64,000 bases of DNA from Apostichopus japonicus (Eukaryota > Echinodermata > Holothuroidea > Aspidochirotida > Stichopodidae). The DNA is taken from the NCBI RefSeq assembly GCF_037975245.1, contig NC_092564.1:15131984-15195983 (forward strand). The letters are read 5' to 3'. The translations under genes were made by a program, and so were the position numbers. The number at the start of each line of letters is the position of its first letter. Position 1 is the first letter of the stretch. This document shows, in pieces, positions 12,995 through 25,300 of this stretch. Under the pieces are notes generated by a model. It searched no databases. It saw only the letters and a list, made by a program, of their open reading frames with translations, and was not told the DNA's origin.

Positions 12995-15900
12995 ATATAA
13001 TATAGCAAGCGAACAAATTTTTGTACATGTATGCCAACACAAAATGAGCTAAATTTGTGTGTAAATTACACAGTATAACGATCATCAACATTTGACCTGA
13101 TCATCTGTATAGTAATTATTCCTTTTACAAGGGATTCGTGATACTCGCTTTGACGTAACATCGTTACGATCATATATGCTGGTACAGTCTGGATGTACAA
13201 CGTGGAACTAAAGGATGAGAGTGGATATATACTCACCGTGCTCTGTGCGGCAAGATAGTTTCATTTGATGCAGGAACAGTGGATTCAAAACCAAGTTGCT
13301 CCAAGAGATTCGTCATATATTCTATGAAGCTAGTCTCCACTATAGACTCTATTACAGCAGATAAAACAATCCATCCCTTCGAAGAATATTGAAATCTGCT
13401 ACCTTAAAGAGAATAGTTTAAGACAAACGATTCAATGCGATGGTCCTGTATGTGTTATACTATGGAAGGTGGGTGTACTTTCATGGTTCTACAATGAATA
13501 TAATCTTTCTCGCATGTCAAACAAACCAGGCCTACCCCCTTTTCAGAATTTCTTCTATAGTACGTGGTGATCTTTTAAAGCATATTTTTTATAGAGTTAA
13601 CTGATTGAATTACCAGGTTTAAAGCTGATTGGGTCATCTTGGAATAATTCCAAGACTTCCGATGTCGTCTGATATTTTTTCCGTACATAAAACTCTGGTG
13701 AAAGCCGCCCTGCTATCGATTTACAGTATCTGTAGGCATCGACGAACGCCTCCGGTAATTCAGATAATCCGTCAGGTGTCTGGCTGAGAATTTCATATTC
13801 CGACATTTTTCGGTAATGACGAAATCCAGACGTATGAGTCAATAGATGTCTGGTTGTCATGGTAACCTAATCGAATGACGAAAAGAAATAAAACTGTGAT
13901 TGCAAGACCAGTTGGGTTAAGTAGGTGGATAGGGCCTTTCTTTCTTGTTCTTCTTTTTTAATATGAGGGAGCTATTTATGGTTAACTCAGAGCCTTATAT
14001 TTGGCCCTGGGTTAACTCAAGGCCATACATCTCTTTATACGGCTCTGGGTTAACTCAGAACCGTATGGCTCTGGGTATACTCTGACGTCGCCCAAGTCGC
14101 TAGCCATGAAGAGTTTGTGTACGACGAGGATGACGTGCAATTTCTTTTTCTTTACAACTTATTTGGTGCATTTTTTCATGCATTCTGTCCTGAAATTAGC
14201 TGTTGTAGTATTTCTTACCCTCTCCTTAAATCTTTACTCCTTCGTTATGTCAAGAAGACATTCTATAGATAGATTATAATTCATCAATATATTGGCTCCA
14301 AATTGCTGAGAGCTTCTATATGATATTGATTGATTTTTGTTATCTAAACGTTCTCGTATTTATTCCGAGTGTCCCAGGTCAATACATGTCTCTATCAGGA
14401 CCGGGAATGATTGTGGTTTGTAGAGATGTTACCAATATTTTGACATTTTTTTCAAGCGTACTCTTCAGGCTGGACAGTAATCAAACCGGTAAATAACATT
14501 AACCTCTTGCTCATTCCATTTCTTCACAGGGAAGTTTGGCAAATACTCCTGTATTGGTTTATCAATGTCCAATTTTCCTTGGTCCATTAGTCTCGCCACT
14601 GCTAATGTGGTCAGCAGCTTACTCACGCTTCCGGTCGCTAATAAGCTATCTTCCGTCATTCTAGTTTGGTTCTCAACATCTGCGTAGCCAAACCCTTTAT
14701 GAAATAAACATATCAATGCACATCACACTGTATCGTTTGTGTCACTTAAGTAAGAAAAGAAACCTCACACTTGTCATGATCGCATTCATAGGCTAAAATG
14801 TATCCCAGGCGTAATTGACAAGGGGAGTCAGAAATGGAAGCTACCCCCTCCCCCACCACCCCACCTCACTTGAAAAGTGAGGACGGCAGGTGTATATCAT
14901 TCTGTCACGATACACTTTTTTTTGCTATAAAGATGCAATATATTTGGCATTGTTAGATCATTCAGCTGTCGGTCCATTGTATTAGCAAAAGGAGTGCCAA
15001 GCAATCAAATAATCAATTTTAAGTTTCATTTCTGTTTTTTGAAATTCATGTATATATCACAGTTACTGGCCCCTATCCTGAATTTTAACAAAGTTCACAT
15101 TTATTTGTAATAGCTTGGATATTACCAATATCTTTGGTCCAGAAATCATTGTTAGTATATTCCAACTCCCTGCCCCTCCCCTTGCCTTCTCTTACTTTGT
15201 CTTTAATTACGGTATACATATAACTACAACAAATTGAGTTAACTATTTGTTAATTATTAAAGAGGTAATTTCAACAATGTTTGACTTACCTTCCTCCCAT
15301 ACTTTCTGACCATCAATTCCTACTGCTATCGACATGCCCGGTATCCCTTTTTGTTCCTAAATAGCAAAACTTTATAATTATTTAATAACCATTTAAATCA
15401 AACATTAAAACAAATATAAAAAAATAAAATTAATAATTATCCAATTAAAATTCAGTGCAATTGTATTCAGGTTTGCTTCCAAATTTCGTAATTTGTTGAT
15501 TAAAAACAAATATTGTTGTAAACATAAATAACTAGAACGGACTGTACATGTAGGCAAATATATCGAAGCCAATCATGTAATCTTCAATACTGATCTGAAG
15601 AGGGGGTGATCTTGCAACGGAACTCTGCTAGCTGCAGAAGCGGATTGTGTTGTAAAGTGCATAACAAGATAACAGTTGCGGTGATGGACTGGGTATACTC
15701 TTCACTGTACTCTGTATATGCAGCATTACTGTCTTAACAATATACGGGCCTATCTATTCAGGTTTCATATGCCTTTAGTTTTCAAAGGCGGGAAAAACAG
15801 AAAACTGTCCGACATAAATTTTGATAAATCCCTGCAATCGAAAAAGACTACAGACTTTCGATTATTACTAAAGTTGTTCATCTTTATACATTTTACTGGA

Positions 15901-16175
15901 AAAGTTATAGTTTTTAGATCAATGTTCACTGAGATATTCTTTAATGAGGACAACTGTCATTTCCAAAATATCTTCAAAGCGTTAATTTTGATAACTTTCA
16001 GTGAAACAAACATTTTCAATTTAAACCTAAAAATACCACTAGACAGTGATAGATGAATTCAATTGAAATGACTAAATAATATAGTTTGTAAACTCACCAT
16101 GAAAACCGTTATCATTGATCTCGATCGATTGATCGCTTTCTCCAATTTCGATGATGTATAATTACCGCGATCCAT
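11380..16175 (-). CDS. LACTB: LACTB-like serine beta-lactamase-fold protein, 7 coding exons
   Basis: Member of the penicillin-binding-protein/beta-lactamase fold; vertebrate LACTB is a mitochondrial intermembrane-space protein with peptidase activity. Coding exons: 16175-16098, 15356-15290, 14694-14504, 13866-13614, 13402-13237, 12760-12606, 11765-11380. Phases join to 1296 nt, giving 431 aa. Active-site marks are Ser71-Val-Ser-Lys74 (SxxK), Tyr202-Ser-Ser in the YxN-like position, and His357-Thr-Gly (the KTG equivalent). Other conserved stretches are GFGYADVEN (49-57), THTSGFRHY and FKPG. The start at 16175 (MDRGNY) is the first clear methionine before an (AT)n tract; an in-frame Met lies eight codons upstream. 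From this start the protein lacks the roughly 100-residue N-terminus of vertebrate LACTB, so an upstream targeting exon may be missing. The exon 3 donor (GTTAAT) and its AAAG acceptor are weak but keep frame and homology. Confidence 0.87.
12893..13005. repeat. (AT)n / ATATGAATTT low-complexity tract
   Basis: An AT dinucleotide tract preceded by a few ATGAATTTATAT units, in LACTB intron 5. Confidence 0.85.
13975..14085. repeat. Short GGTTAACTCAG repeats
   Basis: Three spaced copies of (G)GGTTAACTCAGAGCC-like sequence (starts near 13980, 14009 and 14048) in LACTB intron 3. GTTAAC is itself palindromic. Confidence 0.6.
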
Positions 16176-16196
16176 ATTTATATCCGCTAAATACAT

Positions 16197-16201
16197 GTAT
16201 A

Positions 16202-16260
<59 letters not shown>
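16197..16260. repeat. (AT)n microsatellite
   Basis: Almost pure AT dinucleotides, directly upstream of the chosen LACTB start. It gives long Tyr-Ile reading frames on both strands that are not genes. Confidence 0.95.
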
Positions 16261-16261
<1 letters not shown>

Positions 16262-16739
16262 AGCAAATCTTTAGGACCTTCCTTTATTGCTTAAAACTTT
16301 GGGCTGCAAATAACAAACAAACTGATCTATTTCGCTCGTTAGAGGTAAAAGAACTACCTTCCTTTTATAACAATGTTGACCTTCAGGCCTATACCTCTAT
16401 ATCAATGATTTATGAAAGCCAACGGGTCCTATTATGCTCTCGTGACACGCTTTCCAGTTAACCTGCAACGCTTTTTAGACGTATTCCACAAAGAATGTCA
16501 GTACCCGCATGTTCGCTAACTGAAAGCTGTTCTATAGCTTTTCTCTATAGGCCTATATGTGCTAGTATCGTTACTTATCTCATGTGGAAATCGTCTTTAC
16601 AGTACACGGTTCATGTATTTACTATATACTAAGTATGCATGATCATACCCGTACTTGATATTCCTTTGTCCACATACTACTTCATACCGATTTATTTATT
16701 TTCTGATTTTGCCTTGACTTATTTTATTTCCTTTTTTAC

Positions 16740-16900
16740 TTTCTATGTATCTTATTTTTGTAATTCTTAAATTTCACTATAGTCCCATGTGAAGTGCTTT
16801 GAGATATTCTTTTCTAAGCGCTATATAAATATATGTTACTATTATCATTATTGCTATTATCGTTATATGTATTATCAATATTATGATTATTATGATTACA
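16740..16900 (+). mobile_element. 3' tail of a CR1/L2-like non-LTR retrotransposon
   Basis: GTGAAGTGCTTTGAGATATT followed by AAGCGCTATATAAATAT and an ATT-rich run is the usual form of L2/CR1-type LINE or partner SINE 3' ends. The 48480-48560 element ends with a related sequence. The microsatellite that follows probably grew from this tail. Confidence 0.55.
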
Positions 16901-16904
16901 TCAT

Positions 16905-17092
<188 letters not shown>

Positions 17093-18059
17093 ATTTTCAA
17101 GACAAACCAACTTCCCAGAGAAATCTGCTGTGCCCTTGAATCTCACACCCATTTGGAAACAACCCTAAGTGAAAAAACTCACTGTCTCTGTTGCTGGCTA
17201 GGAATGAAGGAGACAAAGTAGGAGACAACTCGGAACTGATACAGCATTCAAGTACTTTTTGTCATCTAGTAGCTAATTTGAAGAAGAAAAGTGCATCTCA
17301 GTAGGAGGAAGTGCTGTTTAATTTCTGTATGAGTATCATAATCTTAGTGGTAAATGGGGAGAAACATCGTTTAGCATATTTCTTGTTCTCTTGTGACGAT
17401 TTTTAAAGCAGAAAAATACATATATCATGGAGAGGAATTAAATATATCTGGGAATGGATTGCAAAGCCCTTGATGGTAGTTGAAGTCCCGAGGGCAAGCT
17501 TCAGCTGCAGCGTATTCAGCTGAAATCGGCTCCTATTTTTGACCGACTTTGGTATCCATTTGGGTCCGAGTGATGATTTTCACAGGTGACGTCTACTCAC
17601 ATCCTCTTAATTGTTTTGACCGTGGATTTGATATGGTTCCAACATCAAATTAGCGGTATAAATATAACAATATACCAATGAGTGGTAACTTCATATATAC
17701 TGAAATGCATCCCTTTTTTCGAGTTGAAAAATCGTAATTATACACATAATTACACGAATGCATTATTTACAAATTCATCATATTGTCTTATATGTTCATC
17801 GCGGCTCGAAATATTGAAAGAAATAATATTTGCTTATGCAAGACTTATGAACAATAGACTTACGCACATTAACTGGGAAGGTTTCCTTATTTTTTTGTAT
17901 TTTCGATCCATGAAGGATCTGAAGTGAGAGTAATAATTGCGAATGTCCTACACTTTCTTCCCCCTCATCGAAATTTGGAATAAGAAACTGCAAATGAGAT
18001 GACGGGAATAAAAGTAATCTGTGTTTAGTTAAAGTAGTACAACGCCATCTATTTTAATC
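17093..18059. other. Intergenic spacer between LACTB and ATIC
   Basis: No exon with recognisable protein similarity is seen on either strand. Any upstream LACTB targeting exon would be expected on the minus strand in this area, but none could be identified. Confidence 0.4.
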
Positions 18060-18240
18060 GACCGCAGTGGTTCGCGCGAAAAGTTTTGTTTTGGTTTGTG
18101 GTTTACATTCAGATTTCACGTGCGTACTGAACAACGTCTAACGTTAGTCTATACTTCTACGCTAAAACTCAGAGCTGAATAATACTGAATGTTTATACCA
18201 CAGGGGTTGCTATTCTTGTACACCTGATTGTAATGTAAGT
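18060..18240 (+). promoter_or_regulatory. Candidate ATIC promoter with E2F-like palindrome and E-box
   Basis: A locally CpG-rich patch holds TTCGCGCGAA at 18071-18080, which with the following AA reads as an E2F-type site, and the canonical E-box CACGTG at 18117-18122. Donor-like AAT|GTAAGT (near 18235) and CAG|GTAAGT (after 18499) could end 5' noncoding exons that splice to an acceptor-like TTCTAAAAG before 19299. It lies between divergent LACTB and ATIC and could serve both. This is inference from motifs. Confidence 0.4.
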
Positions 18241-19364
18241 ACACTATGTATACAAAGTAGCCTTAATTGGGTGACATTCTCAGCAACTAGGGACTTCAAT
18301 CAGATGTTGAAGCCAATTCCCTTCGCTTGTCCCCCTGTCATTTGTCAGTCACACTCCTCTTACTCGTCACGGCCTAACAGTTAGCCTAACACTACAGTAA
18401 TACTGCAGTTACTATCAACCGAGGTAATAATACTATTAGCCTTATTGAGGTCGTAAGTTAGGTTAGTCTTTAAATAAACGTAGGCTGCTGAAACTTCAGG
18501 TAAGTACAGGCACAACGTAACTGCAGCCAACTGTCTTACTTGTTAGTATTTATTATCTTTTATTATTGTTTTTTTCTACTCAACCTAGGCTACCCTATTA
18601 CTTAGGCGTAACATTAGTAACAAATAACATTGAGGCTAGGCAACATAGCCTAGGCCAGGACCAATTTACTGCTCTCGGTATTGTAATTGAAACACAACAC
18701 AGTGTTGACCTGGGATCATTGGTGAACGAGGCCTAGTTCTGTTTCTTTTTTTTCCTTCTCTTTTGGCACAAAATTCAGCACATAGTACTAGTATTAACCT
18801 TTTGCAAAGTTAGGTTAGGATAATGTTTCTCCACATTTAAATTGGCTACTAGCATATTGTGACCACAGGCCATTCCAAGGTATGCTACACAGTTTTGTGT
18901 AAATTAATTGTCACACTTGTAACGTTACCATGAAGCGCAAGATGGAATTAACACAAGGGCGTAGGCCTAAACAAAGGGCTGGCTATACAATTAGTTCCCA
19001 ATAAATGAAGTGGGTTAGTCAAAAACTTTTGGAAGGTATGAAGTTTTGAAGTAAATTTAGAACTCTAGCTGATCTAGTGTTCCAGGGATTTAGCACACAC
19101 AATCAGTAGACCATGATTTCTTTAAAAACAGGACGACTCTTGAGAGCGAGAGATATGGCAAGCCATGGTTAAGCAGTGCACTTAACACTAGGGCTAAGCG
19201 AGTTTAATGATAAGAAGGCTAATAGATCTAAGAGTAGATTTAAATGTAAGTTTAGCTTTAAGTAAGATTGATGAATTATTGTTTTTCCCTTCTAAAAGCA
19301 TCTTCACATTCATTTGGACTGAATTTCATAAGGGCCTACAATAAGCAGACAGCAACATTAAGCA

Positions 19365-22300
19365 ATGGCTTCTCAAGAATTAGGTGAGTTTTTGTCATCA
19401 AACAGAAAATCATATCGTTTTGCCATCAAGAGAAGTGATGTCATTGTAGACAGCTCCTTGTTTATCTACAGTGAAATTGACCATTTTTTTATAAATCATA
19501 ATAATATTAATGGTTATAGCCTATAGATATATTACTATGATCCACCTGGAGAGCAGTTGTCTTATGATGCTAAGCAGTCAAACATGCATGTTTGTGACAC
19601 AAATGGCATGTAAGTAAGACCTCCAGTAAGGTGGCTATCCACTTTACAGTTTTATCTACATCTGCACCACCCTACTCGTTTTACCCCTTTTAGGGGAGTT
19701 GAGTAGTATCACTCCAGATCCAGATCACTCCAGATCCAAATCTAATATTTGTTTGTTTTAAGAAGTCTGGGATCGAAACCACAACCGCCCAAATTCTAGT
19801 TGCATTGCTTCTTATGCCTCCACTTTTATCCATGCAAGCGTAGCGCGTTTATAACAGATATTTTTCTATGACACAGAAAAATTGCATAGGAATATGCAAG
19901 CTGAATGACTTCTCACGCTTCCAATTTGTCTCTGTGGAAACCATTTAATACAAAACCTTTTATGAAAAAACATGCTTTGTCTGCAATCTAAAGTCATTCA
20001 TTCTAAAACTTTTAATTTGCCTTGTATAAAGCATTTACTGTCATTTCTTTCAGCAATCTTGAGCGTGTCAAATAAGGAAGGCCTTGTCCAATTTGCGTCC
20101 GGTCTACATCAGGTTGGCCTGAAGCTGATTGGATCAGGAGGTACAGCCAAGGCCATCAGGGCTGCTGGGATTCCAATCAGGTAGGTGGTCAGCTTAGTTA
20201 ACACACTGCAGGCAGGCATCTGGCCAGTTACATACTGCAGGCAGGCATCTGGCCAGTTACATACTGCAGGCAGGCATCTGGCCAGTTACATACTGCAGGC
20301 AGGCATCTGGCCAGTTACATACTGCAAGCAGGCATCTGGCCAGTAACACACTGCAGGTAGGAATCTGTCCAGATACATGCTGCAGGCAGGCATCTGGCCA
20401 GATTATCAACATAATTATTTTGAATGGTCGTCATAGTTATGTCGTCTTGGTATTATTCTATCCAGTTGGAATCAATACTATAAGAGAGTGCCTCTGAAGC
20501 TAATTCATTCCTCTCATACATGTCGTTTACAAGGTTAACAGACTATTTTTGATGAATGCATAATTGTAGCACTATGTTCACGATCCTATATCACTGCTAA
20601 CAATTTTTATTTTGTACCTGGAGCATTCCTGTGTTAGGTGTCTTAAAATCCTGGTATTCAAAGTGGGAGTTGCAACCTTTTTGTAGTGTTAAAATATATA
20701 TTGGCGGGTCAACAACAATTCTGCAGAAATTGTTTTCTTTTTCTATATTTGTGGAAAATTGATTTTTTACACTAAGTACCCTTGATCATATAAAAAATTG
20801 CTGAAAGGTTAGAGGGGCACAGTTCCTCCCGAGAGCCTCCTGTCGGGTCACAACATCTCACTGGAGATGATGGAGGTGAAAATTTTGGGTCACCAGTGAC
20901 TTAATAGTATTGGAAATCTAGAATCAGCTGCTTTTTAATTACATTCAATATTACTCTATTCACTTTGACCTGCGGATTCTTACCCTTCTAGAATAAAAGT
21001 TCTTGTCGAATTTCCCCTCAAAATGTCCTTAATATTCTGTGGATGTTTATATAGATCTGTGAAAAGTTTGTTCCATCATTCGGTATATTGAAGGGAAGAA
21101 CAGCATGCAAAAATGACTATTCTACAGAGATTTGATTGAATGTATGTATTTTAGATCCTCCTGCAAGCAAGAACTCACGAAGAAGCCATTATTGGCATAT
21201 CAAAGCCGCAAGCTGACAGAAGTCAGTCTCTTAGATTCATATTTAACGTCCATGATTATGAATTGTCCATTGTTAACAACTTTGTAACTACACAACATAC
21301 ATTTCTCTTGGAGTGACTCGAACTTGGGACCTACATACTAATTATAACATACTAATTATATTTCACAGTGATGTTGGTGATGTCACAGGAGTAGCTGAGA
21401 TGTTGGGAGGAAGAGTGAAGACCCTTCACCCAGCCGTGCATGGAGGTAAATAATTCACTTTGATGTTCTTTAATAAGAGGGTGTAATCAAAACACAGAAC
21501 ATATCACTAAAAGAACAAAAACATCTACCTGTTTCTCCTTTTGATATTTAGCATTATCCTGGTGTCACTGATTTGAAAATAAAAGATAATATTGTTTACT
21601 TACAGTCAGGTGGTATCTATGTTTATTTTTTACCCCCTTATCTGAGTGCTTTCTCCTTTTTTCTTTCCTTTTTCCTGGTGTAAAGGAATTCTCAGCCGGA
21701 AGACTGAAGAAGATGCTGCTGACCTAGCAAAGAATAACTACAGTTACATCAGGTAAGGATTGGTTACCATAGTGATCGATGCATCATGAAAGGCAATGTG
21801 GAATTATTAATGTTATGGAACTTGTGTGATGCTCACCAGGGCTTCAGCCAGATTAAGATTTAATCAGGTGAAAAACACATACATTGTGGGATCAGTTCCT
21901 CCTTAATTTGTGCAAATAAGACAAGGCACATTTTGGGGTCAACGTCAATGACAAAATATCATTTAAGCGGTTTAAAAACCAATACCAGAGTCCTACCAGA
22001 AGACTGTAGACTCTGGGAATATCATATGTGACATATTCACATTTAAATTTAAGTTCATTCTTCGCCTTTCTGCGTCTTAAATTAGTAGCAAAAGTTATGA
22101 ACCAATGAAATTGTATGTTGGTGAAACTTTGTTTGATTATCCAGTACACACTTAACTGCTTGTACATTAATCTATGAAGGATTCAGAGAGTTTCAAAGCT
22201 TGTGTGACGAGGCAATATATGTCAACTCTTAAATGTCACAAGTATTGCCTCAAAATTTGAATTTGCTAATAAATGACGAACTCCCAGACATTGAGGAATC

Positions 22301-25300
22301 TTTAAACTAGACAATAAGATGTCTCAGTGAGGAAAATCGCCTGGAAACCATAGTAGCACTGATTTCGATTTACCTTTATTTGACTTTGAAGCATATTTGG
22401 TGGCAAAACATTTTTACCATTAAATGGCTTTTAAGTGTGTTGAAGGTGTACATACTGCAACATTGTCAGTATGGTACAGTGGTAATCTACAGTAACCATG
22501 GGAACAGTGTTGATGATTTTTGCTCTTACCTTTGCCTAGGGTCGTGGCTTGTAACCTTTATCCGTTTGTACAGACTGTGGCCAAGCCGGATGTGACCGTT
22601 TCCGATGCTGTCGAAAACATAGACATCGGTGAGTTCTCAAAGAGAGTCATTCCAGGGGTGTGACCCACTGAAAAACATACAGAGCTATTTTACCCGATTA
22701 GTTTGAAATAATGGCCACAGTGCAATTAAAGTTGCCGTGTCTTCAGAACAATGCTGATAAGATATACAATGCCCAATTCGCTTCAGTTTGCATATTTGGA
22801 TACGTTGTTTGTTGTACACACAGTAACTAGAAGTAAATTTATACCATGAGCCTGTCCAGATCATAGTAACTTGAAATGCTTGTCTTAGTGGTTTAGTAAG
22901 AGCAGTTTTTTTTTCTGTTGGTTTACAATTTTATCAGACCTACCAATCAGTAGTCGAAACAAGATTGCTATTTGAGCCACTTAAAATTAAATGGACACTT
23001 TTATCTCATCGCCAAGTGACGATAAATGATTAATTTCAGAAGGATTCCTTTCTTCTGTCAATGTTTGTCACTTAGATACTTTATGATGTTTCGTTTGATA
23101 ATACGTAAAACTGCAAATATGAAATTCAAGATTTTTATCCAGAATTTAAAATTTTGGCTTCAATATTTGAATTGGAAACAGACATGTCAAAGTGACAAAA
23201 GACATCGGTATGAGATTTCAGCATTAAAAAAATAATTCAAAATGAACTAAAGAAAAGTGCTTAAAACTTGCTTTACTACGTGAGCATATCAAAAGATTCT
23301 GCAAACTATAGTCTTACCTTTAAATCTTCTATCATCATTTAATAAACATCTATCCAACTATTTTTTCTCAGTTTTTCCATGTCCAGCATAAAATAGACTG
23401 CAAAAGGACTTGTTCTCTCATCACCAAGTTAGAGGTTGAATAAACTCTGTGTTATGAGTGTTAATATTTAAATAGATTTTGTGTCTCTCTCTTCCAAGGT
23501 GGAGTAACGCTCTTACGAGCTGCGGCCAAGAATCATCAGAGAGTTACAGTGGTCTGTAATCCTAGTGATTACACAACGTAAGTTTCTCCAAACTCTCATT
23601 GTACTACGTGTTGACTGCTGCCCTCTCTGCTATGATTTTTGATTTCTTGCCTGAGGATCATGAAATCTCCAAGTCTGTGTGTGTTTGTGTGGGTATCATC
23701 ACTCTAATGACTGTCACAATGTTACAGCTGTGTTAAATCTATTATCTTATGTGTGGACAAACCTCTGTTAGTACTAGAAGTCTTGTGGTCAACCAAAGGA
23801 ACCTTAGGCCAAGTCCAAATGGAATGAGCATTGTACTCAGAAGTACTGTATTGCCTTCTCAATGCCTTCTCAACCAAAGGAACCTCAGGCCAAGTCCAAA
23901 TGGAATGAGCATTGTACTCAGTAGCATTGTACTCAGCAGTACCTTATTGCCTTCTCAATGCCATATTAAAGTTGTACTCACTAATCAAGTTCAACGTTTG
24001 AACTTTGAAATGTTCAAACACTTGAAATGTTGAAGTCAATTAAGAATGCTACAAAAAACCTTTGTTCTATCTATAGGGCCCTCGATGCTCTTTAGTTTAG
24101 GTAACTTACCTCAGATTTGCAAGGGATAATAACCCAACTGGACACTGCTTTATAATATGATGATAGATAGATAGAAACTTTATTGTCCATTCCAGAAAAC
24201 AGAAAACGGAAATTATTTCCCATGGACAGTAAACATAAAACAGTAGTGAATACAAACACAATCATACAATAAACAAACTATAAGTGAACAGCTACGAGAA
24301 TAAAACTAAATAAGCAGAACCAGAACAGTAACAGAGGCAACATGATGGAGTACATTGTAAAGAACGACACTCTAATATCACCAAGTCATAACTCTCACAA
24401 TTTTATTGTTATGATTTTTAGTTATCACTAAACGTATGAATACAGTTTTCCTAACTAAATTAACAGAACAGTCAACGTAGGTTAAATGTCCCTTTAGATC
24501 AGTGTTCCATCAAACATGAAGATGTATTTTCCAATATTACTATGAAAGTAAGAGAGGAAATTTTCAGAGGTTGGTGGTGTCGGATTTAATGCATACATGG
24601 TTAAATTAGCAAAATGTTTTGTTTTTTACAAGCTATGACAACACGTAAGTTCTTTTATCTTCATAACATGGTGGGGCAAAAATTTGGTCATCTTGGTTTC
24701 ATAGAAGTTGTGTAAATTCCGTGCCCAGTATTAGGGTTGTTCCTCAAAATAATTTTCATTTTCATGATATCTTTCTCATTTCAGAATCCTGGACGAGATG
24801 AGAGCTAGTCCAGATCGCGACACAACCCTGGAAATGCGTCAAGCATTAGCTGTTAAAGTAAGCTGGATTATCAGCAAAGAGGGGGACTTTATTTGAAACA
24901 TACACCTTTAATCTTTTCTCTATCTCTCTCTCTATTCCATTGTCTCATCAATTGGTAAAGATGAAAGAAGCACAGATGGATGTGATTTGTAATGCTATAG
25001 GAGAGAAACTGGATAATCCTGTCACTGCTGTTGGAAATTCATTTACAGTCAATTTGCAGTAGAAACAACCATCCTTTTTTAAATTCATTGTTATCACATG
25101 GCTAAAAAAAAATAGAAGAAACAGCCAAATGATAACATCAGATGATTTTAAATGAGTAAACATCGTGGTCATTGTCTGTGTTTATAGTGGCTCATCCAGA
25201 CATTGAAACAATTCATTTATGCTGTCATTTTTCTCGTGTGTTTCTTCATCCAGGCGTTCAACCACACTGCCTTGTACGATTCCGCCATCTCAGACTATTT

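Noticed and set aside
15718-16056. 112-codon plus-strand frame in LACTB intron 1
   Set aside because: Antisense to an intron, AT-rich, no recognisable domain.
16059-16461. Tyr-Ile repeat reading frames on both strands
   Set aside because: Products of the (AT)n microsatellite; only the minus-strand part from 16175 down is real LACTB coding sequence.
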